This document shows positions 8,421-17,155 of a DNA stretch of 64,000 nucleotides, one piece after another. Both the position numbers and the translations under genes were made by a program. The stretch spans positions 372,001 through 436,000 of the forward strand of contig NZ_JAAIKO010000002.1 in NCBI RefSeq assembly GCF_016107395.1. The letters run 5' to 3'. Source of the stretch: Streptomyces fildesensis. GTDB taxonomy: Bacteria > Actinomycetota > Actinomycetes > Streptomycetales > Streptomycetaceae. The notes under the pieces were generated by a model. That model was not told the DNA's origin. It saw only the letters and a list, made by a program, of their open reading frames with translations, and made no database searches. Numbering within the stretch: the stretch's first letter is position 1; each line of letters starts with the position of its first letter.

Positions 8421-10127
8421 TCATGCCTGCCACCGGTAGCCGCGCGGGGTCACCATGCGGCCGGCCACGTTGCGGGTGGCGGTGTTGCCGACGGTCACGA
8501 CGGTCACCATGTCGACCGTCGTCACATCCAGCGCCGCGATGGTCGTCACCTCGCTGCGCTCGTCAGGCCGGGACGCGGCGTGCACGACGCCGACCGGGGT
8601 GCCGGGCTCCCGGTGCTCCGCGAGCAGCGACAGCGCCTTCGGCAGCTGCCAGTCGCGGCCCCGGCTGCGCGGGTTGTAGAAGGTGACGATCAGATCGGAC
8701 TCGGCCGCGGCGCGGACCCGGCGCTCGATGACGTCCCACGGTGTGTGCAGGTCCGACAGGCTGATCGACACATGGTCGTGGCCCAGCGGCGCACCCAGGA
8801 TCGCGGCGGCGGCGAGCGCGGCCGTCACCCCGGGCACCCCGACGACGTCGATGTCGTCCGCGGCCTCGGCGAGCGCGGGGGAGGCCATCGCGTAGACGCC
8901 CGCGTCACCGCTGCCGATCAGGGCCACCGCATGGCCCGCGCGGGCCTGCTCCACAGCGGTACGCGCCCGCTCCTCCTCGGCACCCAGGCCGGATTCCAGG
9001 ATCCGGGTGCCGGGCCGCAGCAGGTCCCTGATCTGGTCGACGTACTGGTCCAGGCCGACGATCACCGATGCCCGGCGCAGCTCCTCGCGGGCCCGCGGCG
9101 TCAGCAGGTCACGTGCGCCGGGACCGAGCCCGACCACCGAGAGCCGGCCGCGCGGACGGCGCCGCGCCACGGCGGCGGTCGCCATCGCGGGACCCTCCTG
9201 CGGCGCGGACTTCCGCTTGGGCACCAGCAGTTCGCCGCCCGGTGCCGCCGCGAGCGCCGCCGCCTCGGCGACCGACGGGGTGCCGACGGCCGCCAGCGGA
9301 GCGTCCGACGGGTTCGGTACGTCGATCCCGGCGAGCCGGTCCGCGGTGTACGTCAGCAGCGGCACCCCGAGCCGCTCGGCGGCCTCGACGATCCCCGCCT
9401 CGTCCGCCTTCGCGTCCACGGTCGCCAGCGCCGCGACCGAGCGGGGCGAAAGACCCGCGTCGGCGAGCGCGCTCCCGATCAGCGTCAGCACCTCGTCGGC
9501 CGGCACTCCCCGGCTGCCGCCCACGCCGACGACCAGCGACGGCGGGCGCAGCAGCACGGTCCTGGCGGCTGTATCCGCTGCGGCCACACGGTCGGTGACG
9601 ATCAGTGAGACGTCACTGTCAGTGGCGGCGGTTACGTTGGGTGGCAGAGCAGGAAGGGGGTGGACGCCATGGGGGGTGTCCAGATGTACGGGGTCGCCGT
9701 CGAGGATCGCGCGGCTGACGGCCGCGACCGCGCCGTCGACGGGCCAGCCCAGCATGTCGAGTCCTGGCACCCCGGCGGCGTCGGTGGCGGTGCTGATCAC
9801 CGGACGGCAGCCCAGTGCGTCGGCGACGCGCTGCGCCAGCTCGTTCGCACCGCCGCCGTGGCCGCCCAGCAGCGCTATCGCGTGCTGATGCGTCTCGTCC
9901 ACCGTGACGACACCGGGATCGGTGTCCTTGCCCCGCAGCAGGGGGGCGATCAGGCGGACGACGGCGCCGGTGGCGAGGAAGCACACCAGTTGCTCGCATT
10001 CGGCGAACGCGCGACCGACCGCCTCGCGGACCGGCCCGTCGTAGACCCGGACCTCGTCGGGCCAGGCGGCGGCCAGGTGTTCGCAGCCGCGCTGCCCCGC
10101 CGAGGTGGCGGAAATCAGGCCGATCAC
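8421..10127 (-). CDS. cbiG-cobJ: Fused cobalt-precorrin-5A hydrolase and precorrin-3B C17-methyltransferase
   Basis: 568 residues in two parts. Residues 1-about 310 are CbiG (N-domain IGLISATSAGQRG, central LLGGHGGGANELA, C-domain VVGVGGSRGVPADE), which opens the delta-lactone and releases acetaldehyde in the anaerobic route. Residues about 330-568 are CobJ/CbiH, a tetrapyrrole methylase beginning LSVVGLGPGARDLLTPRA with the GSGDAGVYAMA and FYNPRS motifs. The linker carries a short Arg-rich run. GTG 10127 overlaps the cobL stop by 4 nt and has GAAGGAG at a good distance. The open frame continues upstream to 10589 but that part is antisense-type shadow of cobL. Confidence 0.92.
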   Translation of the reverse strand: MIGLISATSAGQRGCEHLAAAWPDEVRVYDGPVREAVGRAFAECEQLVCFLATGAVVRLIAPLLRGKDTDPGVVTVDETHQHAIALLGGHGGGANELAQRVADALGCRPVISTATDAAGVPGLDMLGWPVDGAVAAVSRAILDGDPVHLDTPHGVHPLPALPPNVTAATDSDVSLIVTDRVAAADTAARTVLLRPPSLVVGVGGSRGVPADEVLTLIGSALADAGLSPRSVAALATVDAKADEAGIVEAAERLGVPLLTYTADRLAGIDVPNPSDAPLAAVGTPSVAEAAALAAAPGGELLVPKRKSAPQEGPAMATAAVARRRPRGRLSVVGLGPGARDLLTPRAREELRRASVIVGLDQYVDQIRDLLRPGTRILESGLGAEEERARTAVEQARAGHAVALIGSGDAGVYAMASPALAEAADDIDVVGVPGVTAALAAAAILGAPLGHDHVSISLSDLHTPWDVIERRVRAAAESDLIVTFYNPRSRGRDWQLPKALSLLAEHREPGTPVGVVHAASRPDERSEVTTIAALDVTTVDMVTVVTVGNTATRNVAGRMVTPRGYRWQA

Positions 10128-11476
10128 AGAATTGCTCCTTCGGTGCCGGGCCGGGTGGCCCACAGGACGAATACGGGATTGTTGGCGGCGAGCCGGGTGA
10201 CGCCGCCCGGCAGCGGTGCCAGCCGGGAGGACTGCAGCAGCAGACCGTCCGGTTCGAGACCGGCCGCGGAGAGGGCGGCGCGTACGTCGCCGACGCGGTC
10301 GACGGCCGCGAGGGTCACGACCACGGTCCGCCGGGCGCGCCTGGCGCAGGCACCGACGATGGCGGGCAGGTCGCGCCCGCCGCCGCCGATGAAGACGGCG
10401 TCCGGGTCCGGGAGCTGGGACAGCACGGTCGGGGCGGCGCCGTGCACGATCTGCACGTCCACACCGTGGGCCGCCGCGTTCGCCCGGATCCGCTCGATGC
10501 CGTCGGGGGTCTGTTCGACGGCGACCGCGGCGGCGCCGAAGCGGGCGCACTCCACGGCCACGGAACCCGATCCGGCCCCTATGTCCCACACGAGGTCACC
10601 GGTGCGCGGGGCGAGCCGCGACAGGGCCAGGGCACGCACCTCGAACTTGGTGATCATCGAGTCGCGGTACCCGAACGCCTCCTCGGGCAGCGCCCAGCCG
10701 GCCGGCGCGGGCGGCGGACCGGCGACGATCCGCTGGACCGGTGACAGCACCCGCGCCTCGTCCAGACAGAGCACGACACTCACCCCGGTGCCGGTCCAGT
10801 CGCGGACGGCGGCGTCGGCGGGGGAGACCCGCTCGACGGTCTCGTCCGCCGTGCCGAGAGCCGCCGCGACCACCAGCGTGCGCTCGAGGCCGGTCCGGGC
10901 CAGTGCGGCGCCCAACTCGGCGGGACCGGCCCCGGGACCGGTCAGCACCGCGGTCTTGGGGTGCGCGCGGCACACGTTGACGGCCGTTCGCGGATCACGG
11001 CCGTGCGCGCTGACGACGACCGCGTCGTCCCAGGACAGCCCCAGCCGGGCGAAGGCCACCGCGATGGAGGGGGAGGACGGGCGGACGTCCAGGGTCTCGG
11101 GGCCGAAGCGCGCCCCGAGGGCCCGGACGATGCCGAAGAACCCGGGATCACCGGAGGCGAGCACGGTCACCCGCCGGTCCTGGTGCTCCGGCGAGCCGAG
11201 GTGCCGCTCGATGCCGTCGAGGGCCGGGGCGAGCGGGCCGAGGACGATCTGCTCCACGCCGGCCGGCAGCCGCGCCGCCTCCAGATGGCGCCGCGCGCCG
11301 ACGACGAGCGTGGCGCCTGCCGGAGCCGTCGCGGCGACGTCGGTACCGGTGCCCGTGCCGGTGGTGCCGGTGCCGATGACGGTGATCGCGCCGGGCGCGG
11401 GCGTGCCGGCGGTACGCGGCAGCTCAGGCTCGCGCGGGCCGGGCTGGGCGTACTGCTCGTACGGCGTCCGGCTCAA
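10124..11476 (-). CDS. cobL: Precorrin-6Y C5,15-methyltransferase (decarboxylating)
   Basis: 450 residues, a CbiE-CbiT fusion that methylates C-5 and C-15 and removes the acetate carboxyl at C-12. The CbiE half starts at AITVIGTG, with LASGDPGFFGI as the methylase active-site loop; the CbiT half is the Rossmann methyltransferase with VWDIGAGSGSVAVE as the AdoMet site. Residues 1-about 30 are a Pro-rich extension. The start is TTG 11476, chosen because AAGGAAGG lies just upstream and no better start precedes the CbiE domain; a later GTG is less well spaced. It lies 43 nt after cobM. Confidence 0.92.
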   Translation of the reverse strand: MSRTPYEQYAQPGPREPELPRTAGTPAPGAITVIGTGTTGTGTGTDVAATAPAGATLVVGARRHLEAARLPAGVEQIVLGPLAPALDGIERHLGSPEHQDRRVTVLASGDPGFFGIVRALGARFGPETLDVRPSSPSIAVAFARLGLSWDDAVVVSAHGRDPRTAVNVCRAHPKTAVLTGPGAGPAELGAALARTGLERTLVVAAALGTADETVERVSPADAAVRDWTGTGVSVVLCLDEARVLSPVQRIVAGPPPAPAGWALPEEAFGYRDSMITKFEVRALALSRLAPRTGDLVWDIGAGSGSVAVECARFGAAAVAVEQTPDGIERIRANAAAHGVDVQIVHGAAPTVLSQLPDPDAVFIGGGGRDLPAIVGACARRARRTVVVTLAAVDRVGDVRAALSAAGLEPDGLLLQSSRLAPLPGGVTRLAANNPVFVLWATRPGTEGAIL

Positions 11477-11519
11477 GGCCGTCCCTTCCTTCCGGGGTCG
11501 TGTCGCTGGTGGGGGCGGC

Positions 11520-12320
11520 TTACGCCTTGGACTCGCGCAACGCGCGCCGGGCCACCGGGTCCGCCCTGCGGAAACCGTGGAAGTGGCCCGGGTGGTACAG
11601 GTGCGAGCGGGTGCCGGACGCCGCGAGCGCCGGGCCGACGAGGAAGAGCGTGTGCTTCCAGAGCTTGTGCTCCTTGACCGTCTCCTCCAGCGTCGCGATC
11701 GTGCAGCGCAGCACGAGCTCCTCCGGCCAGGTCGCCTGATAGGCGATCACGACCGGCGTCTCCGTCGGATAGCCGCCCTCCAGCAGCTCCGTGACCAGCT
11801 GGCCCGACCGGGCGGCCGACAGGAACAGCGCCATCGTCGTGCCGTGCCGGGCGAACTCCCGTACCTCCTCGCCCGGCGGCATCGGCGTCTTGCCGCCGCC
11901 CAGCCGGGTCAGGATCACGGACTGCGCGACCTCGGGGATCGTCAGCTCGCGCTGCGCGATGGCCGCGACCGCGGAGAAGGACGAGACACCCGGGATGATC
12001 TCGACCTCGATGCCGAGCGTGTCGCACCGGTCGACCTGCTCCTGCGTACCGCCCCACAGGGCCGGGTCGCCGGAGTGGATCCGCGCCACCTTCAGGTCCT
12101 CGGCCTGCGCCCGCTCGTAGACCGCGACGACGTCCTCCAGCGACATCGTCGCCGAGTCCAGGATCTCCGCGCCCTCACGGGCGTGCTCCAGCACCTCCGC
12201 CTGCACCAGGCTCGCCGCCCAGATGACGATGTCCGCGGCCGCGATGGCGCGGGCCGCCCGGAACGTCAGCAGGTCGGCGGCGCCGGGCCCTGCCCCCACG
12301 ATGGTCACCTTGCCGGTCAC
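11520..12320 (-). CDS. cobM: Precorrin-4 C11-methyltransferase
   Basis: 266 residues, CobM/CbiF family, AdoMet-dependent tetrapyrrole methylase. N-terminal VTIVGAGPGAADLLTFRA and the second-domain motifs IHSGDPALWGG, IIPGVSSFSA and VILTRLGGGKTPMP are diagnostic. GTG 12320 is preceded by GTGGAGG and overlaps the cobI stop by 4 nt. The frame runs upstream to 12815 but conserved residues start only at this GTG. Confidence 0.94.
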   Translation of the reverse strand: MTGKVTIVGAGPGAADLLTFRAARAIAAADIVIWAASLVQAEVLEHAREGAEILDSATMSLEDVVAVYERAQAEDLKVARIHSGDPALWGGTQEQVDRCDTLGIEVEIIPGVSSFSAVAAIAQRELTIPEVAQSVILTRLGGGKTPMPPGEEVREFARHGTTMALFLSAARSGQLVTELLEGGYPTETPVVIAYQATWPEELVLRCTIATLEETVKEHKLWKHTLFLVGPALAASGTRSHLYHPGHFHGFRRADPVARRALRESKA

Positions 12321-13045
12321 AGCTTGCCTCCACGGGTGTCCCGGCGGGCGGGAGCGATCAGTGTCGAGAGATAGGGGAGCGGGCCTTCGAGCAGCTCGGA
12401 GGCGGGGCGGATGGACTCCTCGGGCAACCCGAGCGCGGAACCCCACACGGCGCCCTCGGTCCTGCCGGTCTCCCGCAGCGCGGTCGCGACCTCCGCCGCC
12501 AGCCGGCCGAACTTGTACGCCACGACGGTGCCCGGCCCCTCCAGGGCCTCCTTCAGCACCGCCGACCCGGCCGTGACGGGCACGAGCGTCAGCGGCTCGG
12601 TCCCCTCGGCCAGCACGGCACCGCTGCGCGCGGCGAGGTCCTGCATCGCGGTGATGCCGGGGACGGTCTCGACGGCGACGCCGTCGACCAGCTCCCCGAC
12701 GGTCAGCGCGAGATACGTGAACGTCGAGTAGACGTTGGGGTCGCCGATCGTCGCGAACGCCACCGTGCCGTGCGTCCGCAGCAGTTCGGCCACCTGCTCG
12801 CCCGCCGCGTCCCACGCGGCCTCACGCCGTGCCCGGTCGGTCCGCTCGTTCAGCGCGAACACGATCCGTACGATCTTCTCCTGCTCCACATAGTGCAGCA
12901 CCGTCGCCTCGGCCCTGCCGCGTTCGAGGGTGTCCATCACGGGGACGACCACGACCGCCGCCGCCCGCAGGGCGTTCACACCCTTGACGGTCACCAGCTC
13001 CGGATCGCCGGGGCCCACCCCGACCCCGATCAGCCGCCCGCTCAT
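12317..13045 (-). CDS. cobI: Precorrin-2 C20-methyltransferase
   Basis: 242 residues, CobI/CbiL family, which methylates precorrin-2 (or cobalt-factor II) at C-20. Motifs: LIGVGVGPGDPELVTVKG at the N-terminus, TIGDPNVYSTFTYLA in the substrate pocket, VETVPGITAMQDLAA after it. ATG 13045 has GGAGAGGTG at about 6 nt and overlaps the cobB stop by 4 nt. Longer frames to 13174 would add residues unlike the family. Confidence 0.93.
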   Translation of the reverse strand: MSGRLIGVGVGPGDPELVTVKGVNALRAAAVVVVPVMDTLERGRAEATVLHYVEQEKIVRIVFALNERTDRARREAAWDAAGEQVAELLRTHGTVAFATIGDPNVYSTFTYLALTVGELVDGVAVETVPGITAMQDLAARSGAVLAEGTEPLTLVPVTAGSAVLKEALEGPGTVVAYKFGRLAAEVATALRETGRTEGAVWGSALGLPEESIRPASELLEGPLPYLSTLIAPARRDTRGGKL

Positions 13046-14550
13046 TCGGAACACCTCTCCACCAGTCTTCGGGCCACGCTCGGAACGGCGGCCCAGTGCA
13101 CATGCAGATACGAGGCGTGCACGCCCCCGTGGACGAATCCTTCGACACGGCGCTCCGGCCGCGTCACCCCCCACGCGGGCGTGGCGCCCGCGCCCGGTTC
13201 GATGACCGTGCGGTGGAACTCATGCCCGCGCACGCGGGTGCCGGCCTCCGCCAGCACGCTGTCCGAGACCGCCACCGCCTCGCGGTACCCGAGGGTCAGC
13301 CGCTCCGACATCCGCGCGGTCGCGTCGAGCACGCCGCACATCGGCCTCCCGTCCAGCTCCCGCGCCAGGTAGAGCAGGCCAGCGCACTCGGCGGCGACCG
13401 GCGCCCCGGAGGCCGCCAGTTCCGCCACGGCCTTGCGCAGCGGCTCGTTCGCCGACAGTTCCGGCGCGTAGACCTCCGGGAAGCCACCGCCTATCACCAG
13501 CGCGGCGGTTTCGGCGGGGAGTTGCTCGTCGCGGAGCGGGTCGAAGGTCACGACCTCGGCTCCGGCCGCCGTCAGCAGTTCCGCGTGCTCCGCGTACGAG
13601 AACGTGAACGCGGGCCCGCCCGCGACCGCAACCACCGGGGCTTCGCCCCGGACCTGGTCCAGGTGCGGGCCGGTGGCCCGGTTGTGCCCACCCTCCCCCA
13701 ACCTTCGGCCGGGAGGTGCCCCCATCTCGCTTCGCTCGCCCTGCGGAACGCCTGCCCACAACTCGGGGGGTCCGGGGGGCGGAGCCCCCTGGTTTCGGGA
13801 AGGGGCGGGGCGGGGGAAGAGCCCCGTAGGGTTCCACGGGGCGGCGTCCAGGGGCGGGGCGCCGCGCGCCAGGCTCAGCAGGGCTTCCAGGTCGCAACCG
13901 GCACGGACCTGGGCGGCCATCGCGCGCACCGCGCCGACCGCGTCGGCGCTGCGTTCGGCGACCGGGACCAGTCCCAGGTGCCGGGAGGGGACGCTGACCT
14001 GTTCGGTGCGGCGCAGGGCGCCGAGAACCGGCACGCCGGACTCGTCCAGCGCCTCGCGGAGCAGAGCTTCGTGGCGGTCGGAAGCGACCTTGTTGAGGAT
14101 GACGCCCGCGACCCGTACCTCCGGGTCCCAGGACGCGAAGCCGTGCACCAGCGCGGCTACGGACCGGGACTGCGACGAGGCGTCGACGACCAGCACCACC
14201 GGGGCGCGCAGCAGCTTCGCCACCTGGGCGGTCGACGCCAGTTCGCCCTGCCCCGCGGCCCCGTCGTACAGGCCCATGACGCCCTCGACGACCGCCAGAT
14301 CCGCCCCGGCCGCCCCGTGCAGGAAGAGCGGGGCGATCAGTTCGGGGCCGCACATGAAGGCGTCGAGATTCCGGCCCGGGCGGCCGGTGGCGAGCGCGTG
14401 GTAGCCCGGGTCGATGTAGTCCGGGCCGACCTTGTGCGGGGACACGGCGAGGCCGGCCCCGGTGAAGGCCGCCATCAGCCCGGTGGCCACGGTGGTCTTG
14501 CCGCTGCCCGAGGAGGGCGCGGCGATGACCAGACGGGGGAGGGACGTCAC
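13042..14550 (-). CDS. cobB: Cobyrinate a,c-diamide synthase with an unusual inter-domain insert
   Basis: 502 residues. The N-terminal ATP domain has the P-loop APSSGSGKTT and PHKVGPDYIDPGYH; the C-terminal class I glutaminase has the nucleophile in AAECAGLLYLA and the histidine in GHEFHRT. Together they amidate the a and c side chains using glutamine and ATP. Between the domains, about residues 238-302 are a low-complexity Pro/Gly/Arg stretch (GLFPRPAPSRNQG through GGHNRATGP) that is not part of the family fold. It coincides with a repeat-like DNA element at 13681-13815 read in frame. Both domains look intact, so the protein is probably functional. GTG 14550 overlaps cobO by 4 nt. Confidence 0.92.
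   Translation of the reverse strand: MTSLPRLVIAAPSSGSGKTTVATGLMAAFTGAGLAVSPHKVGPDYIDPGYHALATGRPGRNLDAFMCGPELIAPLFLHGAAGADLAVVEGVMGLYDGAAGQGELASTAQVAKLLRAPVVLVVDASSQSRSVAALVHGFASWDPEVRVAGVILNKVASDRHEALLREALDESGVPVLGALRRTEQVSVPSRHLGLVPVAERSADAVGAVRAMAAQVRAGCDLEALLSLARGAPPLDAAPWNPTGLFPRPAPSRNQGAPPPGPPELWAGVPQGERSEMGAPPGRRLGEGGHNRATGPHLDQVRGEAPVVAVAGGPAFTFSYAEHAELLTAAGAEVVTFDPLRDEQLPAETAALVIGGGFPEVYAPELSANEPLRKAVAELAASGAPVAAECAGLLYLARELDGRPMCGVLDATARMSERLTLGYREAVAVSDSVLAEAGTRVRGHEFHRTVIEPGAGATPAWGVTRPERRVEGFVHGGVHASYLHVHWAAVPSVARRLVERCSE
13681..13815 (-). repeat. Streptomyces-type interspersed GC-rich element inside cobB
   Basis: The 82-nt core (13681-13762) is bounded by GTTGTG and CACAAC. It contains, on the minus strand, GCGAGCGAAGCGAGATGG, GGGCACCTCCCGGCCGAAGG and TTGGGGGAGGGTGGG. 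These strings are familiar from many intergenic spots in Streptomyces genomes (recalled, not searched). Directly beyond the core on the cobB-upstream side is GGGGCTCCGCCCC-type hairpin sequence (13764-13789) and a G/C-rich run. All of it is read through by cobB without a stop. Confidence 0.65.
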
Positions 14551-15143
14551 CACTCGATGCCCCTCTGGCCCTTCTGGCCCGCGTCCATCGGGTGCTTGAC
14601 CTTCGTCATGTCGGTGACGAGGTCGGCGGCCTCGACCAGCTTCTCCGGCGCGTTGCGGCCGGTGATGATCACATGCTGGGTGCCGGGGCGGTCGTTGAGG
14701 ACCTGGATCACCTCGTCGATGTCCACCCAGCCCCAGTGGATCGGGTACGCGAACTCGTCCAGCACGTACAGCTGGTACGTCTCGGCGGCCAGGTCCCGCT
14801 TGACCTGCTCCCAGCCCTCCTTGGCCGCTTCCTCGCTGTCGGCGATGTCGCGCTGCACCCAGGACCAGCCCTCGCCCATCTTGTGCCAGGCGACGGTGCC
14901 GCCCTCGCCGGAGTCGCCGAGGACCCGCAGCGCCCGCTCCTCGCCGACCTTCCACTTCGCCGACTTGACGAACTGGAACACCCCGATCGGCCACCCCTGG
15001 TTCCATGCGCGCAGCGCGAGCCCGAAGGCGGCCGTCGACTTCCCCTTGCCGATGCCGGTGTGCACGATGGTCAGCGGCCGGTTGCGGCGCTGGCGCGTCG
15101 TGAGCCCGTCGTCCGGCACGCTGCTCGGCTGTCCCTGCGGCAT
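14547..15143 (-). CDS. cobO: Cob(I)yrinic acid a,c-diamide adenosyltransferase
   Basis: 198 residues, CobA/CobO/BtuR-type P-loop enzyme that attaches the upper 5'-deoxyadenosyl ligand. The altered P-loop is TGIGKGKSTAAFG; VLDEFAYPIHWGW and VIITGRNAPEKL are family hallmarks. ATG 15143 shares one base with the chlID stop codon. Length matches other CobO proteins. Confidence 0.95.
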   Translation of the reverse strand: MPQGQPSSVPDDGLTTRQRRNRPLTIVHTGIGKGKSTAAFGLALRAWNQGWPIGVFQFVKSAKWKVGEERALRVLGDSGEGGTVAWHKMGEGWSWVQRDIADSEEAAKEGWEQVKRDLAAETYQLYVLDEFAYPIHWGWVDIDEVIQVLNDRPGTQHVIITGRNAPEKLVEAADLVTDMTKVKHPMDAGQKGQRGIEW

Positions 15144-17155
15144 TACGCGGCCCTCCGCACATCACGTACGAGCGCGGACACGGTGTCCGCGCGCAGTTCC
15201 TCCAGCGTCACGGCGGTCCCGGCGAGGTCGAGCGCCAGCGCGCCCGCCAGGCCGAGCCGCACGGGACCCGACTCGCAGTCGACGACGACCGACGCCACGC
15301 CCTCGGCGTTCAGCAGCCGCGCCGCCCGCGAGGCCAGCTGTACGGGCTCGGGTCCGCCGGTCGCCCGGCCGTCCGTCACCACGACCAGCAGCGGCCGGCG
15401 GGACGCGTCCCGCAGCCGCTCGATCCGCAGCACCTCGCGCGCCTTCAGCAGCCCGGCCGCCAACGGCGTCCGGCCGCCCGTCGGCAGCACCTGCAGCCGC
15501 GCCGCGCCCGCCTCGACCGACGACGTCGGGGGCAGCGCCAGTTCGGCGTCCGCGCCGCGGAAGGTGATCATCCCGATCTTGTCGCGCCGCTGGTACGCGT
15601 CCATCAGCAGCGACAGGACGGCGCCCTTGACGGCGGTCATGCGCTGCCGGGCGGCCATGGAGCCGGAGGCGTCGACGACGAACAGCACCAGATTCGACTC
15701 CTTCCCCTCCCGCACCGCCTGCCGCAGATCGTCCTTCCGGATCACCAGACCGGGACCGCTGCGCCCGCGGGCCCGCTGGTGCGGGGCCGCCGCGTGCACC
15801 GTCGCCGCCAGATGCAGCTTCGTCAACTGGCCCTGCGGCCGCCGCGCGCTCGTCGTCCTGCCGTGCGCGGTCCGCGCCCGCGACCGGCGGCCTGCCGCGC
15901 CCTCGCCCATACCGGGGATGGTGAACGCCTTGGTCTTGAACGGCTCGCCCGCCGGCGCGGCACTCTGCTCGCCACCGCCCGACGCCCCGCCCTGCTGCTG
16001 ACCGGCGGACTCGTCGGGTGCGGGAGTCTCCTCCGGACTCTCCTCGGGCCCGTCCTGCGGTCCGTCGTCAGGACCACCCTCCGGCGGCTGCCCGCCGCCG
16101 TCGTCGGGGCCGTCCGGATCCGGGTCGTCCTCCGGGTCCGGGCCGCCGCTGTTCTGCTCCAGCGTGTCGTCGAGCTTCGACTCGTCGAGGCCCGGCGCGT
16201 CGAAGGGGTTGCGGCGGCGCCGGTGCGGCAGCGCCAGCAGCGCCGCCTGCCGGACGTCCTCCGCGATGACCTCGGTCCGCCCGTCCCACGCGGCCAGCGC
16301 GGTCGCGGTACGCGCCATCACGATGTCCGCGCGCATCCCGTCGACCTCGAACGCCGCGCAGGTCGCGGCGATCTGGCGCAGCGCCCGGTCACCGAGCACC
16401 ACGGACGGCAGCAGCGCCCGCGCCGCCACTATCCGCGCCCGCAGCGCGTCCTCGTCGCCCGACCACTTCCCGGCGAACGCCGCCGGGTCCTCGTCGTACG
16501 CGAGCCGGCGCCGTACGACCTCGACGCGCTCGTCCGTCTCGCGGGACGCCGCGACCTCCACCGTCAGCCCGAACCGGTCGAGGAGCTGCGGGCGCAGCTC
16601 GCCCTCCTCCGGGTTCATGGTGCCGACGAGCAGGAAGCGGGCCGCGTGCCGTACGGAGACGCCCTCGCGCTCGACGTAGGAGGCGCCCATGGCGGCGGCG
16701 TCCAGCAGCAGGTCGACCAAGTGGTCGTGCAGCAGGTTCACTTCGTCGACGTAGAGCACGCCCCGGTGCGCGTCGGCCAGCAGCCCCGGTTCGAACGACT
16801 TCTTGCCCTCGGACAGCGCCCGCTCGATGTCCAGCGAACCGACCAGCCGGTCCTCAGAGGCACCGACCGGCAGCTCCACCATCCGCGCGGCGCGGGCGGT
16901 GCCCGCGCCGATCGCGTGCGGGCCGTCCGGGCACGCCGGGTCCGGCGCCGCCGGATCGCACGAGAACCGGCACCCGCCGACGACGGCGACGTCCGGCAGC
17001 AGCGAGGAGAGTGCCCGCACGGCCGTCGACTTGGCGGTGCCCTTCTCGCCGCGCACGAGCACACCGCCGACCGCCGGCGATACGGCGTTCAGCAGCAGCG
17101 CGAGCCGCAGGTCGGTCATCCCGACGATCGCGGTGAACGGATAGGGGGTGCTCAT
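15143..17155 (-). CDS. Cobaltochelatase ChlI/ChlD-type fused subunit
   Basis: 670 residues combining the AAA+ motor (BchI/ChlI type) and the von Willebrand A domain (BchD/ChlD type) in one chain. The AAA+ part has Walker A GEKGTAKST and Walker B VLYVDEVNLL; a Pro/Glu/Asp-rich acidic linker follows (about 345-425); the VWA domain has the MIDAS motif DASGSMAA. It is expected to act with CobN as the ATP-driven late cobalt chelatase, replacing the separate CobS/CobT. ATG 17155 overlaps the cobN stop by 4 nt. The linker DNA is strongly skewed (many GAC/GGC/CCG codons). Confidence 0.93.
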   Translation of the reverse strand: MSTPYPFTAIVGMTDLRLALLLNAVSPAVGGVLVRGEKGTAKSTAVRALSSLLPDVAVVGGCRFSCDPAAPDPACPDGPHAIGAGTARAARMVELPVGASEDRLVGSLDIERALSEGKKSFEPGLLADAHRGVLYVDEVNLLHDHLVDLLLDAAAMGASYVEREGVSVRHAARFLLVGTMNPEEGELRPQLLDRFGLTVEVAASRETDERVEVVRRRLAYDEDPAAFAGKWSGDEDALRARIVAARALLPSVVLGDRALRQIAATCAAFEVDGMRADIVMARTATALAAWDGRTEVIAEDVRQAALLALPHRRRRNPFDAPGLDESKLDDTLEQNSGGPDPEDDPDPDGPDDGGGQPPEGGPDDGPQDGPEESPEETPAPDESAGQQQGGASGGGEQSAAPAGEPFKTKAFTIPGMGEGAAGRRSRARTAHGRTTSARRPQGQLTKLHLAATVHAAAPHQRARGRSGPGLVIRKDDLRQAVREGKESNLVLFVVDASGSMAARQRMTAVKGAVLSLLMDAYQRRDKIGMITFRGADAELALPPTSSVEAGAARLQVLPTGGRTPLAAGLLKAREVLRIERLRDASRRPLLVVVTDGRATGGPEPVQLASRAARLLNAEGVASVVVDCESGPVRLGLAGALALDLAGTAVTLEELRADTVSALVRDVRRAA

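Noticed and set aside
13763-13850. Frameshift or pseudogene in cobB
   Set aside because: The frame is continuous through the odd stretch and both catalytic domains keep their key residues.
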